64,000 bases of DNA, taken from contig OZ005699.1 of NCBI GenBank assembly GCA_963930775.1, forward strand, positions 5,601,501-5,665,500, given 5' to 3'. Source of the stretch: Cliona cf. orientalis (Eukaryota; Porifera; Demospongiae; Clionaida; Clionaidae). Shown here piece by piece: positions 1 to 10,541 of this stretch; the first letter of the stretch is position 1, and each line of letters starts with the position of its first letter. A program made the position numbers and the translations under genes. Under the pieces are notes generated by a model. That model saw only the letters and a program-made list of their open reading frames with translations. It made no database searches and was not told the DNA's origin.

Positions 1-772
1 AATTATTATCTGTATAAGGTGGAGGTCTGTATGGATCACTGATGGAAGAGCAAGGGCAGTTTGATCTTCTGTGCAAGCTACTGTTTTCCGTCAAACCGCC
101 GACAAAACTCCAAATATGGTAATATGGTATACCAAATTGAGTTATGTTAATACCATCCATATCAATATGATTCAGGAATCGATGCTTATTGAAGGCATCT
201 GGACTTCCGACTTGATAGCCAATAATTTGGCCACACACCCTGCTGTATGGTACGCTGTCTGCTGTATAAGTTAAACTTGAGCAGCTTCCTTCAGTTGAAT
301 ATTTCCTCCCACAAGCTCTCACTCCGCTGGTGTTGTATTCCCTCCAGGCAGATGGACACTGCTGTGAAGGGTCAGTCATATTCAGGAAAGCTATGCGATG
401 CCACTGCCCTGCTCCACAGTACAATTGAATTTGCAAGCTAGTTAATTTTTTCTGTATGCTCTCATCAACCTGAAACCCTGTGAAAGGTTCTTTATTTGCT
501 TGACTTAGTCTGTAACTTAGAGCGGAAAATATTATTGCTGTGAGTGTAATTGCTGCTAGTACTACGACCAACAGTATCATAGCAATCAGAAGCTTCTTTA
601 TCCTGAAAAGTTCAGTGTTCGTTTTTAACCCATTCACGGTTTTGTTATTTTTACTATAGTTTCCAGCTTCAGTTGGCACCATCTCTCTATTGCAATCCTT
701 GTACTGGGTGAATTCTTTGTGTGTCTGATATGCTACGTTACTTTTGTAGACAACTACATCCTCAAGCTCCAT
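1..772 (-). CDS. R1: type II membrane receptor-like protein, partial (3' end beyond window)
   Basis: The frame is open from an ATG at 772 (protein begins MELED) to the left window edge, about 257 codons, so the C-terminal part is missing only because the window ends. A charged cytoplasmic tail of about 55 residues precedes one transmembrane helix (LLIAMILLVVVLAA region). A short stalk and the first half of the family ectodomain follow, with CGAGQW, LNMTDPSQQCPSAWREY, ACGR, GSC, VCGQ and CPC. Seven of the 12 family cysteines are visible. There is no N-terminal signal peptide, so the topology is type II. The closest paralogue is R3, and the upstream flank is also shared with R3. Ligand and function are unknown. 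The family assignment is strong; the sequence resembles no named domain I can recall with confidence. Confidence 0.8.
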   Translation of the reverse strand, partial: MELEDVVVYKSNVAYQTHKEFTQYKDCNREMVPTEAGNYSKNNKTVNGLKTNTELFRIKKLLIAMILLVVVLAAITLTAIIFSALSYRLSQANKEPFTGFQVDESIQKKLTSLQIQLYCGAGQWHRIAFLNMTDPSQQCPSAWREYNTSGVRACGRKYSTEGSCSSLTYTADSVPYSRVCGQIIGYQVGSPDAFNKHRFLNHIDMDGINITQFGIPYYHIWSFVGGLTENSSLHRRSNCPCSSISDPYRPPPYTDNN

Positions 773-1319
773 GATTATACATGTAATTATTTTTGATATC
801 TTTTTTGTATCTATCTGAGTTTACCTTGTGCTGGGATGCTTTTATTTACAATTGTCTAGTTGTTTATTTCACACCTATACCCTTCTGTCCACTATTTGGG
901 GTGTAGTCATAGGGATGAGCTTGTTTTGCTGTATCATAGGCTGAAGAGTGGTAATTACTAACAACCTTATCTCTGTTGTGACGATCGAATCTGATAAAGT
1001 GTTGTTTATAGTTTATCACTTTAGTCTGTTATCGTTACTGTAATACTATTATGCTGTAAATTTTGTGATTGGAGTATGAATGACCTTTTATGGCAGTTTC
1101 GTGCATGGTAGTATTAACGCATATGTATATATGTAGTAGCCCAATGATCTTTTACCATGATATAGTGATAGTTTATGGTAACCTTATCTCTGTTGTAGTG
1201 GTTGATAAAATTATGTTGTTCACTCATCTTATTCTCTACCTAAAACATGCATTGCACACAGAATTTCCTTAAGTCTTAGGATGTGGTGAGACTGGTTTAC
1301 ATGCACTACAATAATATGC
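773..1319. repeat. Spacer duplicated upstream of R3
   Basis: There is no convincing coding. From about 830 to 1,220 it matches 5,170-5,560 (shared landmark gtagtcatagggatga at 902 and 5,253), the region upstream of R3. R1 plus its flank and R3 plus its flank are therefore copies of one duplicated module. Confidence 0.7.
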
Positions 1320-2170
1320 AAATTACACTGCAGCACAGTGGTTTTACATCATCCAGTAGTGGATCATTGGAAGTAGTATCACCTGAATCACAGTAATAGT
1401 TATCACCAATGGACTGTGGAGGACTTAGTCTGGCTGCTGTTAGAAGCACAAGGACAATTTGCATAGTGTATGACCATCAACATAGCTCCAAATATGATAG
1501 TGCATGTTGAGCTCCTGTAGCGATATTGATGCCATCGAATTCTATTTGTGTGTTACTAAAGTGGTGAAAAGCGTCCAGATTTTGAATTTGATAGCCAATA
1601 ACCTTTCCACACACTCGGCTATATTGATGGCTTATGAAGTATTATTTCATTGCGCAGCTTCTAATCGAGGTAGTTGGTCTTCCACAGGCCCTTATTCCAC
1701 CACTCCCTCCAGGCTGATGGACACTGCTGTAAAGGGTCACTCATGCATGTTGAGATGAGTCATTTAATTGATACCACAATCCTAGTCCACAGTTTGACTG
1801 GGGCTCCATGTCAGTATTCTGTAATAAATATATGATCATTAACTTTAGTATCAATTGAAAGAGTTTCTGGGATGCATTGTTGCGAATCATAGCAAGCTGT
1901 GTTACCACTGCTACTATATCATCATTAGATTTATTTATTTGGCTTGAAAGTGTTGATTGTTTCGAGTTTAGTGGACTGATTGTGAATACAGAGAGCACCG
2001 TCAATATAATTGTGATTAGTATCACAATCATAATGATCCAAATGTTATTTTGTTTAGTATACTGTTTGAATTACTGGCCTTAATTGGTGTCTTCACTTCA
2101 TTAAGATCACGTACTATGTGATGCAACGTTGCTATTGTAGACAACCCGATCCTTAAGCTCTATAATTTTC
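1320..2170 (-). pseudogene. psi-R2: degenerate receptor copy
   Basis: Minus-strand homology to R5 covers almost the whole gene. The tail resembles MELED but its ATG has become ATA near 2,160. The transmembrane/stalk segment (MIVILITIILTVLSVFTIS, then NNASQK) is readable at 1,741-2,031, followed by CGLGLWYQ, and then the frame is lost through indels around 1,740-1,760. The ectodomain continues in other frames to about 1,320, where the CEGTCC region is scrambled and the C-terminus missing. It is a clear pseudogene; upstream and downstream flanks match those of psi-R4 and R5. Confidence 0.8.
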
Positions 2171-2968
2171 CACTTGATGTATTTTACACTGCACTATTTT
2201 GTAGAAGGATCTAAATATTCAGTAAGTCCACAATAAGAGAGGCATGTATGTTTAGTAGCTTAATCTTTGATCTTCATTGTATAGTGATCATATATGAGCA
2301 ATGTTTTATGTGCACTTACTAACAGGCTTAATAATTGAAAGTGTATGATGAGATATTGTAATGATTTTCTATATGTAGTTGTAGGTTGTGAGTCACGGCA
2401 TGGAGTAAAAAATTGGTAGGATAAAAGAAACGGGCTTGCCAAGCAGTATGCACTTAGAAGAGAGTAATAAAATCAGCATGCTGTCGTGCTGCGCTTCATA
2501 AGTATAGACATCTATGACTTAAGAGCATAATATTATAATTAGGCATATATTTCTTGACTCCATGTGCACTCATCTAAGATTTAAGCGTGTAATTCAATTT
2601 CTGGTTTTCGATAAGTATGTGTGCTAAAAAATCTGCATCTATATGGTATATGTGCAGTTACGTAGCTCAAAATATATTTCTTCTATTTCCCTTTGATGTA
2701 GCTATGTGATCATAATGCTTTTTACTTTTGACTTACATCAGTGATTTCAGTAAGCATGGATAGGGATTTCTCATATTATGTGAACAAAGTGCTTCATGTG
2801 TGAAATGTTTCCATTGCCATGTCGAATGTGATCTATCCATGTTAGTAAGTGGATTCAGTAGTGGAAGTGTAGTTATAGTGTCTACGTTATGGTCATTACA
2901 TATTATTCGGGGTGAGCCTGAGCGAGCCCCGAATACACGAGAGACAGGAAGCAGTTTTATATGTATAA
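2171..2968. repeat. Spacer shared with regions upstream of psi-R4 and R5
   Basis: It matches 6,962-7,760 and about 9,560-10,300 (common blocks include ttgatcttcattgta and the later gtagggatttctcat). No gene is visible. At 2,896-2,945 there is a short hairpin with gtgagcctgagcgagccccg. Confidence 0.6.
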
Positions 2969-2970
2969 TA

Positions 2971-3354
2971 CCGTAGAATCCCGCGATTACGCCCCCGCTT
3001 TGTGCATGCTAGGATTGGGCAAAAGTGGGGAGGGGGCTTATACGCGGGATCCTAACATTTCCGTGTGACGACCATTACCGACCGACGAATGCCACGTGGG
3101 CGCGCGATCTCTGTACTTTCTCTGGCTGTTTGGTGGGCAAAACTCGAGAAAAACGACAAAGTAAGGCATATGATGACACAAATAGCTAGTTTGCTAGCTG
3201 TAGCTACTGTTTTTATTGACTTATGGACTCCATTTTACAGTCAGGGAGGGGGGGCTTATACGCGAGACCAAACTACCTATGCAGGAACTTGAGCTAAAAA
3301 TGCAGGGGGGCTTATGCGCGAGGGGGGGGGGGGCGTAATCGCGGGATTCTACGG
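2971..3354. mobile_element. TA-flanked foldback MITE, family CCGTAGAATC, copy 1
   Basis: Terminal inverted repeats of about 26 bp begin CCGTAGAATCCCGCG and end CGCGGGATTCTACGG, with TA on each side (2,969-2,970 and 3,355-3,356). The interior is GC-rich with G runs and no transposase. A second copy, closely related, is at 45,111-45,470. The TA target duplication suggests non-autonomous Tc1/mariner or a similar TA-targeting group. Confidence 0.85.
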
Positions 3355-4143
3355 TATATAATTTTATGTATGTTTGTGGGGTGATCATTTTAGTGAGGAG
3401 AGAGTTAAATTTTGAACGCGTAAGGTAATGGTCGTCATGCGCATGCGCATACGCCCGCACTGCTCCATCAATCTGAGAGATATGTAACTCGAGTGTTGGA
3501 AAGGTGAGTGCTGTACCACTCTGGCAAGGCCGCTCAGGTCCACGATTAACACCACTGGTAGACTCCACTCTCCTGAGCATGAAGATGCATGACTTCATGG
3601 AGGCTTATCCTCTCAGGGCCTGGCTACAGGTACTTGGACTCATGGTCATGGCATGTAGACTACCAAATATAGTATAGGTGATCAAAATTATTGGACTTTA
3701 GCTATTATACTAGCAATCTGTGATACCTTCACTGTTGTGGTAGCTTCTCAGGCCTAGCTATTAGGCCTAGCTATTGGGTTACCAACCCCATGTGTGCATG
3801 CATACCTGTGTGCTTTCCGAAAGAAATCTTGTGACATTTGCGAAGGCTCGCCCCGCACAGATGATTTTCATCACCACTAGTAGTTTATATGTGTATATTT
3901 GGTATAGTTTGTGGTTGATTGATAGTGGCAACACACTCCCTAGCATGTTTGCCTCTGTTTCTGTTATCTGTGAATTCTCTATATTGAAATCACTTTACTT
4001 CATGAGCTCGTATGCATATTTCCCTATAAGTTCATGCCAATATTCCTATATATATTATTCAATTATACTTTTGTGCTTTTCAAAATTATGTGAAATATAT
4101 ATAGCTACACAAATTGTATTTCAAAGTCTCATTAGCCACTACA
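3355..4143. other. Spacer 3' of R3
   Basis: No gene is supported. The part from about 3,850 to 4,140 resembles the 3' flanks of R5 (8,200-8,470) and R6 (10,330-10,620), including the stretch gagctcgtatgcatatttccc, so it belongs to the duplicated module. Confidence 0.5.
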
Positions 4144-5034
4144 CTACTGTACATAAATCTCAAGCAGTTCGATTGGAGTATCTTCATTATCTGTAGATTC
4201 ATCAGCACAAATACTCACTTCAATGGTATCAGTTGTTGGAGCAGGAAGCTGTACACTGAACCATGGGGGAGAGTTGGTACCAATGCAGCAGGTACCTTCA
4301 CACTGCTGGCCATCCCACAGTGGATCGTTTGGAAAGATCTGATTATCTTGGAATCTATTTGTTGGATTGCCAGATTCACAGTAGTGATTTTCACCAATAG
4401 ATAATGGGGGATCAGGGCTATCAGTTGTAGAACAAGGGCAGTTATAGTCTGTAGCTGACTCACTGAAGCCAGCAACGTAGCTCCAAACATGATTACGTTT
4501 TGCTCCTCTTGTTATGTTAACACCATCAAAATCTATTTTCTCAGTATAGGGGCGGGCAAAAGCATCTGGACTTGCAACTTGATAGCCAATAACCCTTCCA
4601 CACACTTGGCTGTATTGATGGCTTGCGAAATAATACTTAGTTGCACAGCTTCCAATCGAGGTAGTTGGTCTTCCACAAGCCCTTATTCTATCATTGTTGT
4701 ACTCCCTCCAGGCAGATGGGCACTGCTGTGATGGGTCAGTCATGTTCAGGAAAGCTATGCGATGCCACTGTCCAGCTCCACAATATAATTGAATTTGCAA
4801 GCTGATTAATTTTTTCTGTATGCTCTCATCAAGCTGAAACCCTATGAGAGATTCCTTATTTGCTTGACTTTGTCCATAACTTAGAGCGGAAAGTATTATT
4901 GCTGTGAGTGTAGTTGCTGCTAATACTACTACCAACAGTATCATAGCAATCAGTAGCTTCTTTATCCTGAGAAGTTTAGTAAATCCATTCAAGGTTTTGT
5001 TATTTTTGCTATAGTTAGCTTCAGTTGGCACCAT
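4144..5034 (-). CDS. R3: type II membrane receptor-like protein (N-terminally shortened)
   Basis: The open frame of 296 residues starts MVPTEANYSK, an internal methionine in R1. The transmembrane helix is at about residues 27-51 with a short stalk at 52-84. The complete ectodomain (85-296) has CGAGQW, WREY, RACGRP, GSC, VCGRVIGYQ, GINIT-type sequon, WSYVAG, CPC, PLWDGQQCEGTCC, PPWFSVQLPAP and the family C-terminus ELLEIYVQ. All 12 cysteines are present. The ancestral start (MELED, ATG at 5,126) is still visible upstream but is cut off by a 2-bp TA insertion that creates a stop. Translation would therefore have to begin at 5,034, leaving a tail of about 26 residues. It may be functional with a shortened tail or an early pseudogene. 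Confidence 0.75.
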   Translation of the reverse strand: MVPTEANYSKNNKTLNGFTKLLRIKKLLIAMILLVVVLAATTLTAIILSALSYGQSQANKESLIGFQLDESIQKKLISLQIQLYCGAGQWHRIAFLNMTDPSQQCPSAWREYNNDRIRACGRPTTSIGSCATKYYFASHQYSQVCGRVIGYQVASPDAFARPYTEKIDFDGVNITRGAKRNHVWSYVAGFSESATDYNCPCSTTDSPDPPLSIGENHYCESGNPTNRFQDNQIFPNDPLWDGQQCEGTCCIGTNSPPWFSVQLPAPTTDTIEVSICADESTDNEDTPIELLEIYVQ

Positions 5035-5126
5035 CTCTCTATTGCAATCCTTGTACTGGGTGAATTCTTTGTGTGTCTGATATGCTATACGTTACTTTTA
5101 TAGACAACTTCATCCTCAAGCTCCAT
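5035..5126 (-). other. Disconnected ancestral N-terminus of R3
   Basis: An ATG at 5,126 opens MELEDEVVYKSNV in frame with R1, but TA at about 5,086 is doubled to TATA relative to R1 and the frame stops at once. Downstream bases again match the R1 tail codons up to the present R3 start. Confidence 0.7.
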
Positions 5127-5826
5127 GATTACTATTTCTGATCTCTTTTTGGTATCTACATGTACCTGAGTTTACCTTGTGCTGGGATGCTTTTATTTAC
5201 AATTGTCTAGTTGTTTATTTCACACCTATACGCTACTGTCAACTATTTGGGGTGTAGTCATAGGGATGAATTTGTTTTGCTGTATCATAGGCTGAAGAGT
5301 GGTAATTACTAACAACCTTATCTCTGTTGTGACGATCGAATCTGATATAGAGATATCTATGTATAGTTTGTCACTTTTGTCTGTTACCGTTACTGTAATA
5401 CTATTATGGCGTAAATTTTGTGATTGGAGTATGAATGACCTTTTATGGCAGTTGCATGTATACTCATAATTATAGTAGTGTTGACGCGTACTATGTAGTA
5501 GCCCAATGGTCGTTTATCATGATATAGTAATAATTTTTATCTCTGTTGTAGTGGTTGATGTAGTAGCACTGCTCTGCACTTAGTAGTATCCAATATTGAT
5601 AGCTGGAATGTCGACCAATCCCTCATTTTCAACTCAAGATAAATATACACTGCATAGAGAAGCTCTCATGAAATGAAATAATCTTTAATTCACTAGAAGT
5701 ACTAGCTCTCAAGGATGTACTCCAATCTACTATTTTGTTGTACATGTAAAATTATAAACTGCCATGCAGTCAACTCAACTGGACATCAAGGCAAAACTGG
5801 GGGAAGGGTGGACAATCCATATAGTT
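5127..5826. repeat. Spacer upstream of R3, duplicated upstream of R1
   Basis: The first 430 bp match 773-1,220. The remainder, from about 5,560, holds no recognisable gene. Confidence 0.55.
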
Positions 5827-6035
5827 CCGTAAAATTCGGCATGAATATAATAATATTGCTTTAGCTTCGCCGAATTTTTAGAGGTTAATATTCAACATTC
5901 TGTCCGCGTGTGCATTCTATTCCCTTTTATAGCATATATACATGATGACCTTTGCCGAAAATTAGAAACTATTTTCAATCATTTGGTAAAGGGTGCAGAA
6001 TAATTAGAAGGGCCGAATTTTTAGAAGAAATATGG
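5827..6035. mobile_element. TA-flanked foldback MITE, family CCGTATTTCTTC, copy 1
   Basis: The right end GAATTTTTAGAAGAAATATGG followed by TA is the mirror of the left end CCGTAAAATTCGGC, which has lost about 9 bp of the terminal repeat. The same sequence in opposite orientation is at 56,521-56,739, where both ends are complete. There is no coding capacity. Confidence 0.75.
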
Positions 6036-6134
6036 TAGGTCTTCTTTCCCGAGACTATGCATGGTATTATAAAGAAAACTCACTCTGACTGCTATTGTAC
6101 TAGTTGAATACGTATTACGAATAAATCTCATTGG

Positions 6135-6961
6135 CCACTGTACTATTGTATATAAATTTCAAGTAGATTTGTGGGAGTATCTTCGTCATTCAAAACAAAT
6201 GTTCACTTCAATCATGTCAGTTGTAGGAGCTGGAAGCTGTACACTGAACCATGGGCGAGAAAATCTGTACCAGGAGGTCTAGTGCAGTAGTTGTTTTCAC
6301 ACTGCTGGCCATGGCATCCCATAGTGGATCATTGGAAACAGTATCGCCTGAATCATAATAGTAATTGTCACCAATGGACTGTGGAGGCCAATAACCCTTC
6401 CACACACTCGGCTGTATTGATGGCTTGTGGGGTATTATTTCGTTGCACAGCTTCCAATCGAGGTAATTGGTCTTCACAAGCCCTTATTCTATCAATTTTG
6501 TACTCCCTCCAGACTGAAGGGTCACTCATGTTGAGGTGGGTCATTTGATACCACAGTCCTGATCCACAGTTTGACTGGGCTCCATGTCAGTATTCTGTAG
6601 TAAAAATGATATAAGGTCGTTAATTTTAGTGTCAAATTGAAAGAATATCTGGGATGCATTGTTGCGAATCATAGCAAGCTGTGCTACTACACGTAGTTGT
6701 AGTTGAGTTGGTTTGAAAGTGTTGACTGTTTTGAGTTTAGTTGACTGATTGTGAACAAAATTAAAGACCACCGTCATGCAATACAATAGTGATTAGATGA
6801 AATATCACAATCATGATGATCAAAATGTTGGTTTTATTTAGTATACTGTTTGAATTTAATTTGCGTCTTCACTTCATTATGATTGATGGCTGTGTTTACA
6901 TGCTGTTGCTGAATGCCCTCTGTGTTTTGCTGTTGTAGACAACTGGATCCTCAAGCTCCAT
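6135..6961 (-). pseudogene. psi-R4: degenerate receptor copy
   Basis: An ATG at 6,961 still reads MELEDPVVYNSK, but the transmembrane segment is frame-shifted. The stalk (readable at 6,541-6,786), the WREY region and the middle ectodomain are in different frames. About 180 bp around GINIT/WSYVAG are missing, so the text jumps from VIGYW to PPQSIGDNYYYDSG. The C-terminus EIYIQ is recognisable near 6,150. It is most like psi-R2 and R5. Confidence 0.8.
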
Positions 6962-8471
6962 GATTTTACACTGCGCTGTGTCGTAGAAGGATTAAATAGT
7001 CAGTGAGCTATTTCACTATAAGAGTGGTATGATTGTGTATTTAGCTTAATCTTTGATCTTCATTGTAGTGATCATCTATGAACAATGTTTTTGTGTGCTT
7101 CATAACAATTAACAGAATTGAAAGTGTATAATGATAAGATATTGTAGTGACATGTAGTTGTAAGTTGTGAGTAAAATAAAAAAGAAAAGAATTAGTATAG
7201 GATAAAAGAAGTGATAATAGGCGGCTTGCCAGACAGTATACATCAGCGTGCTGCGTTTAACAATCCGTATCTATATAGTACAGTACCATTAGTGTGGACA
7301 TCTATGACTTATGACTTCGATTAGGCATATATTTTCAAGGTCTTGCTACTTGGTAATAAGTACATGCTCTAGCTACATGTATCTACACGGCCTAGATGTA
7401 CATGTTGACTACTGTATGCATACCGGAGGTATTATAGCTTATCTGTGAAAAACAGAAGTCCTTTCGTCTTATTCTAGATGGCTCCTACTGTAGTGAGTCT
7501 TATTGATTATGACTCCATGTGTATGTGCACTCATCTAAGATTTGAATGTGTAATTTAGTTACTGATTTTTGATTGGTACATGCACTTAAAAAACCCACAT
7601 CCATGGTACATGTGCTACCATGGCAGTTAGTTACATAGCTCAAAATACATTCCTTCTACTTCCTTTTGATGCAGCCATGTAATCGTAATGCTTCACCTAC
7701 ATGCATGACTTACATCAGTAACTTCAGTAAGCATGCATGGGTAGGGATTTCTTATGCGTGAACTAGGTGCTTCATATTACCACGAAATCTGTTGCCTACC
7801 TCATTTTATGTCGAAAACGAAGTTTTATAGGATTCTCAACGATGTTTTTTAGGATTTTGTTATGTGGCTTTCGCTGAAAATGCTTCGTTCTTGGTTATCT
7901 GTGCATGCTATAAACTACTGACAAAGCACTGCTATCTGGCAATGCATTCAATACCTGCTGGACATTATATATATGCAATTGTGTGCAATGTGGCATTCTT
8001 ATGGTTTACTCCTAGATCCTTTGACTCTGCCTCAGCTTGTGTATGTAAATTACTTGGCTATAATGTATATACGTGCTTGGAGCAACTGGCATTAAATTAT
8101 TGGACATGCAATACTGTGCTCAGTGCACTGCTTGCACCGAGGGTTTTGTATGGTAATGCTTCATTGATATTAGGGATTCATGTGGCATAGATTAGTTCTA
8201 TTTTGTGGTTGGTTGCATGATAATGGTAGGAGAGCAAGTTAACATGCTAACTCAATATATTCCTTAGCAGCATAACCGTTTGCCTCCATTTCTGTTATCA
8301 TCACATGATTTCTCTATATTGAAATCACTATAGCTTCACGAACTCGTATATGTATACTTCTCTACAATTTTTACCAATATTCCTATGTACACTATTTTCA
8401 ATGTTATGTGAAATACATGTACAGCTGCACACGTTACAAGTATGTAGTTCAAAACCTTATTAGCCACTACA
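6962..8471. other. Long spacer between psi-R4 and R5
   Basis: The first 800 bp match 2,171-2,960, the duplicated flank upstream of psi-R2. The part 8,200-8,470 matches the 3' flank of R3. A 108-codon open frame at 7,864-8,190 (+) has no recognisable domain and is not supported as a gene. Confidence 0.5.
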
Positions 8472-9521
8472 CTACTGTACATAAATCTCAAGCAATTCAA
8501 TTGGAGTATCTTCATTATCCGTGGATTCATCAGCACAGATACTCACTTCAATTAGATCAATTGTTGGAGCAGGAAGCTGTACACTGAACCATGGAGGAGA
8601 GTTGGTACCATTACAGCAGGTACCTTCACACTGCTGGCCATCCCACAGTGGATCGTTTGGAAAGATCTGATTGTCTTGGAATCTATTTGTTGGATTACCA
8701 GATTCACAATAGTGATTTTCACCAATAGATGAAGGAGGACTAGGGCTATTAGTGGTAGAACAAGGGCAGTTAGAGTCTGTAGCTGACTCACTGAAGCCAG
8801 CAACGTAGCTCCAAACATGATCACGTTTTGCTCCTCTTGTGATACTAACGCCATCAAAATTTATTTGCTCACTGTGAAGGTGGGCAAAAGCATCTGGACT
8901 TGCAACTTGATAGCCAATAACCCTTCCACATACTCGGCTGTATTGATGGCTTGCGAAATACTGTTTTATTGCGCAGCTTCCAGTTGAGGTAGTTGGTCTT
9001 CCACAAGCCCTTATTCCATGAGTGCTGTACTCCCTCCAGGCAGATGGACACTGCTGTGAAGGGTCACTCATGTTGAGGTGGGTCACTTGATACCACAGTC
9101 CTGGTCCACAGTTTGACTGGGGCTCCATTTCAGTATTCTGTAGTAAAATTGATATAAGGTCGTTAATTTTAGTGTCAAATTGAAAGAATTTCTGAGATAC
9201 ATTGTTGCGAATCATAGCAAGTTGTCTTAGCACTGCTACTATGTCGTTATTTGCTTTATTTAGTTGACGTGAAAGTGTTGACTGTTTCGAATTTAATTGA
9301 CTGATTGTGACTACAGAGAGCACCGTCAATATAATTGTGAGTATCACAATCATAATGATCCAAATGTTCTTTCTGTTTAGTACTCTGTTTGAATTGCTGG
9401 CCTTAATCAATGTCTTCACTTTATTATGATTAAGGATCACATTTGCATGTTGTTGCTGAATGTCCTCTGTACGTAGATATGCAACGTTGCTGTTGTAGAT
9501 AATCGGATCTTCAAGCTCCAT
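8472..9521 (-). CDS. R5: type II membrane receptor-like protein, full length
   Basis: The protein has 349 residues when begun at MELED. This start was chosen by homology to R1; an in-frame ATG nine codons upstream at 9,548 is possible. The cytoplasmic tail (1-52) contains YNSN and YLRT tyrosines but not the paired ITAM-like pattern of other subclasses. The transmembrane helix is at about 53-74 (IWIIMIVILTIILTVLSVV). The stalk (75-135) has NNVS and heptad-like LNSKQSTLSRQLNKANND. The ectodomain (138-349) has all 12 cysteines, the LNMSDPS sequon, WREY, VCGRVIGYQ, WSYVAG, LWDGQQCEGTCC and PPWFSVQLPAP, and ends LLEIYVQ. No defect is seen. Role: probable cell-surface receptor or adhesion molecule (inference from topology). 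Confidence 0.85.
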   Translation of the reverse strand: MELEDPIIYNSNVAYLRTEDIQQQHANVILNHNKVKTLIKASNSNRVLNRKNIWIIMIVILTIILTVLSVVTISQLNSKQSTLSRQLNKANNDIVAVLRQLAMIRNNVSQKFFQFDTKINDLISILLQNTEMEPQSNCGPGLWYQVTHLNMSDPSQQCPSAWREYSTHGIRACGRPTTSTGSCAIKQYFASHQYSRVCGRVIGYQVASPDAFAHLHSEQINFDGVSITRGAKRDHVWSYVAGFSESATDSNCPCSTTNSPSPPSSIGENHYCESGNPTNRFQDNQIFPNDPLWDGQQCEGTCCNGTNSPPWFSVQLPAPTIDLIEVSICADESTDNEDTPIELLEIYVQ

Positions 9522-10541
9522 TTTTTTCCCGCTCGATATATTTTTCATAGTGAGCTATGTTGTAGGATTTAAATATTAAGTGAGTCCACAACGGGAGTGG
9601 TATATATGTTAATCTTTGATCTTCATTGTAGTGATAATAATATGTGAACAATGTTTTTTATGCACTTCATAACAGACTTAATAATTGACATAATTGAAAG
9701 TGTATATGATAATAATAAAGATAAGATATTGTAGTGATTTTGTACAATGCATATCATGTAGTTGTAGGATGTGAGTAGAGTGAAAACATTTTGGTAGGAT
9801 AAGGAAGTAATAATATATTATATAGGTGGCTTACCAGGCAGTATGCACTTGAGTGAAAAGTCTTAAAGTCTTACTACTTGGTAATACATGCTCTAGTTGC
9901 ATATACAGCCCAGATCTACATGTATTATTTGTGAAGAGCAAAAGTGCTTACTCCATGCAGTGGTCCCTACTATAGCGAGTGTTATTGATTGTGACTTCAT
10001 GTGCACTCATCTAAGATTTACGTGTAATTTAATTATTAATTTTTGCCAGATGCATGCGCTTAAAAACCTGCATCCATAGTACATGATTGTGCTGCCATGA
10101 CAGCTACTTCCTTTTGACGCAGCCATGTGATCATGTATATGCATGACTTATATTAGTTACTTCAGTAAGCATGGGTAGGGATTTCTCATGCGTGATCTAA
10201 GTACTTTATGTGTGAAATGTTTCCGTTATCATGTCAAGCATGATCTATTCATGTTAGTAAGTGGATTCAGTAGCGGAGTTGCAGTTATAGTGTCTGCATT
10301 GTGGTCGTTTATTGATTATGTGTGTTTTAGGGATTCATGTAACATACTGGGTAGTTTTAGTTTGTGGTTGGTTACTTGATAGTGGTAGGAGAGGAAGTTA
10401 GCATGCTAAGTAAAGGCATTCTGTAGTAGCGTAACCATTTGCCTCCACATTTGCTATCATCTCGTGATTTCTCTATAATTATTGAGATTACCTTGTTTCG
10501 TGAACTCGTATGCATACTTTGCTATATTTCATGTATGTATA
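9522..10541. other. Spacer between R6 and R5
   Basis: There is no gene. The segment 9,560-10,300 is the third copy of the flank seen at 2,171 and 6,962; 10,330-10,620 matches the 3' flank of R3 and R5. Confidence 0.5.

Noticed and set aside
7864-8190. Plus-strand 108-codon open frame as a gene
   Set aside because: No domain, no paralogue kept open in the duplicated spacers, and composition like the surrounding DNA.
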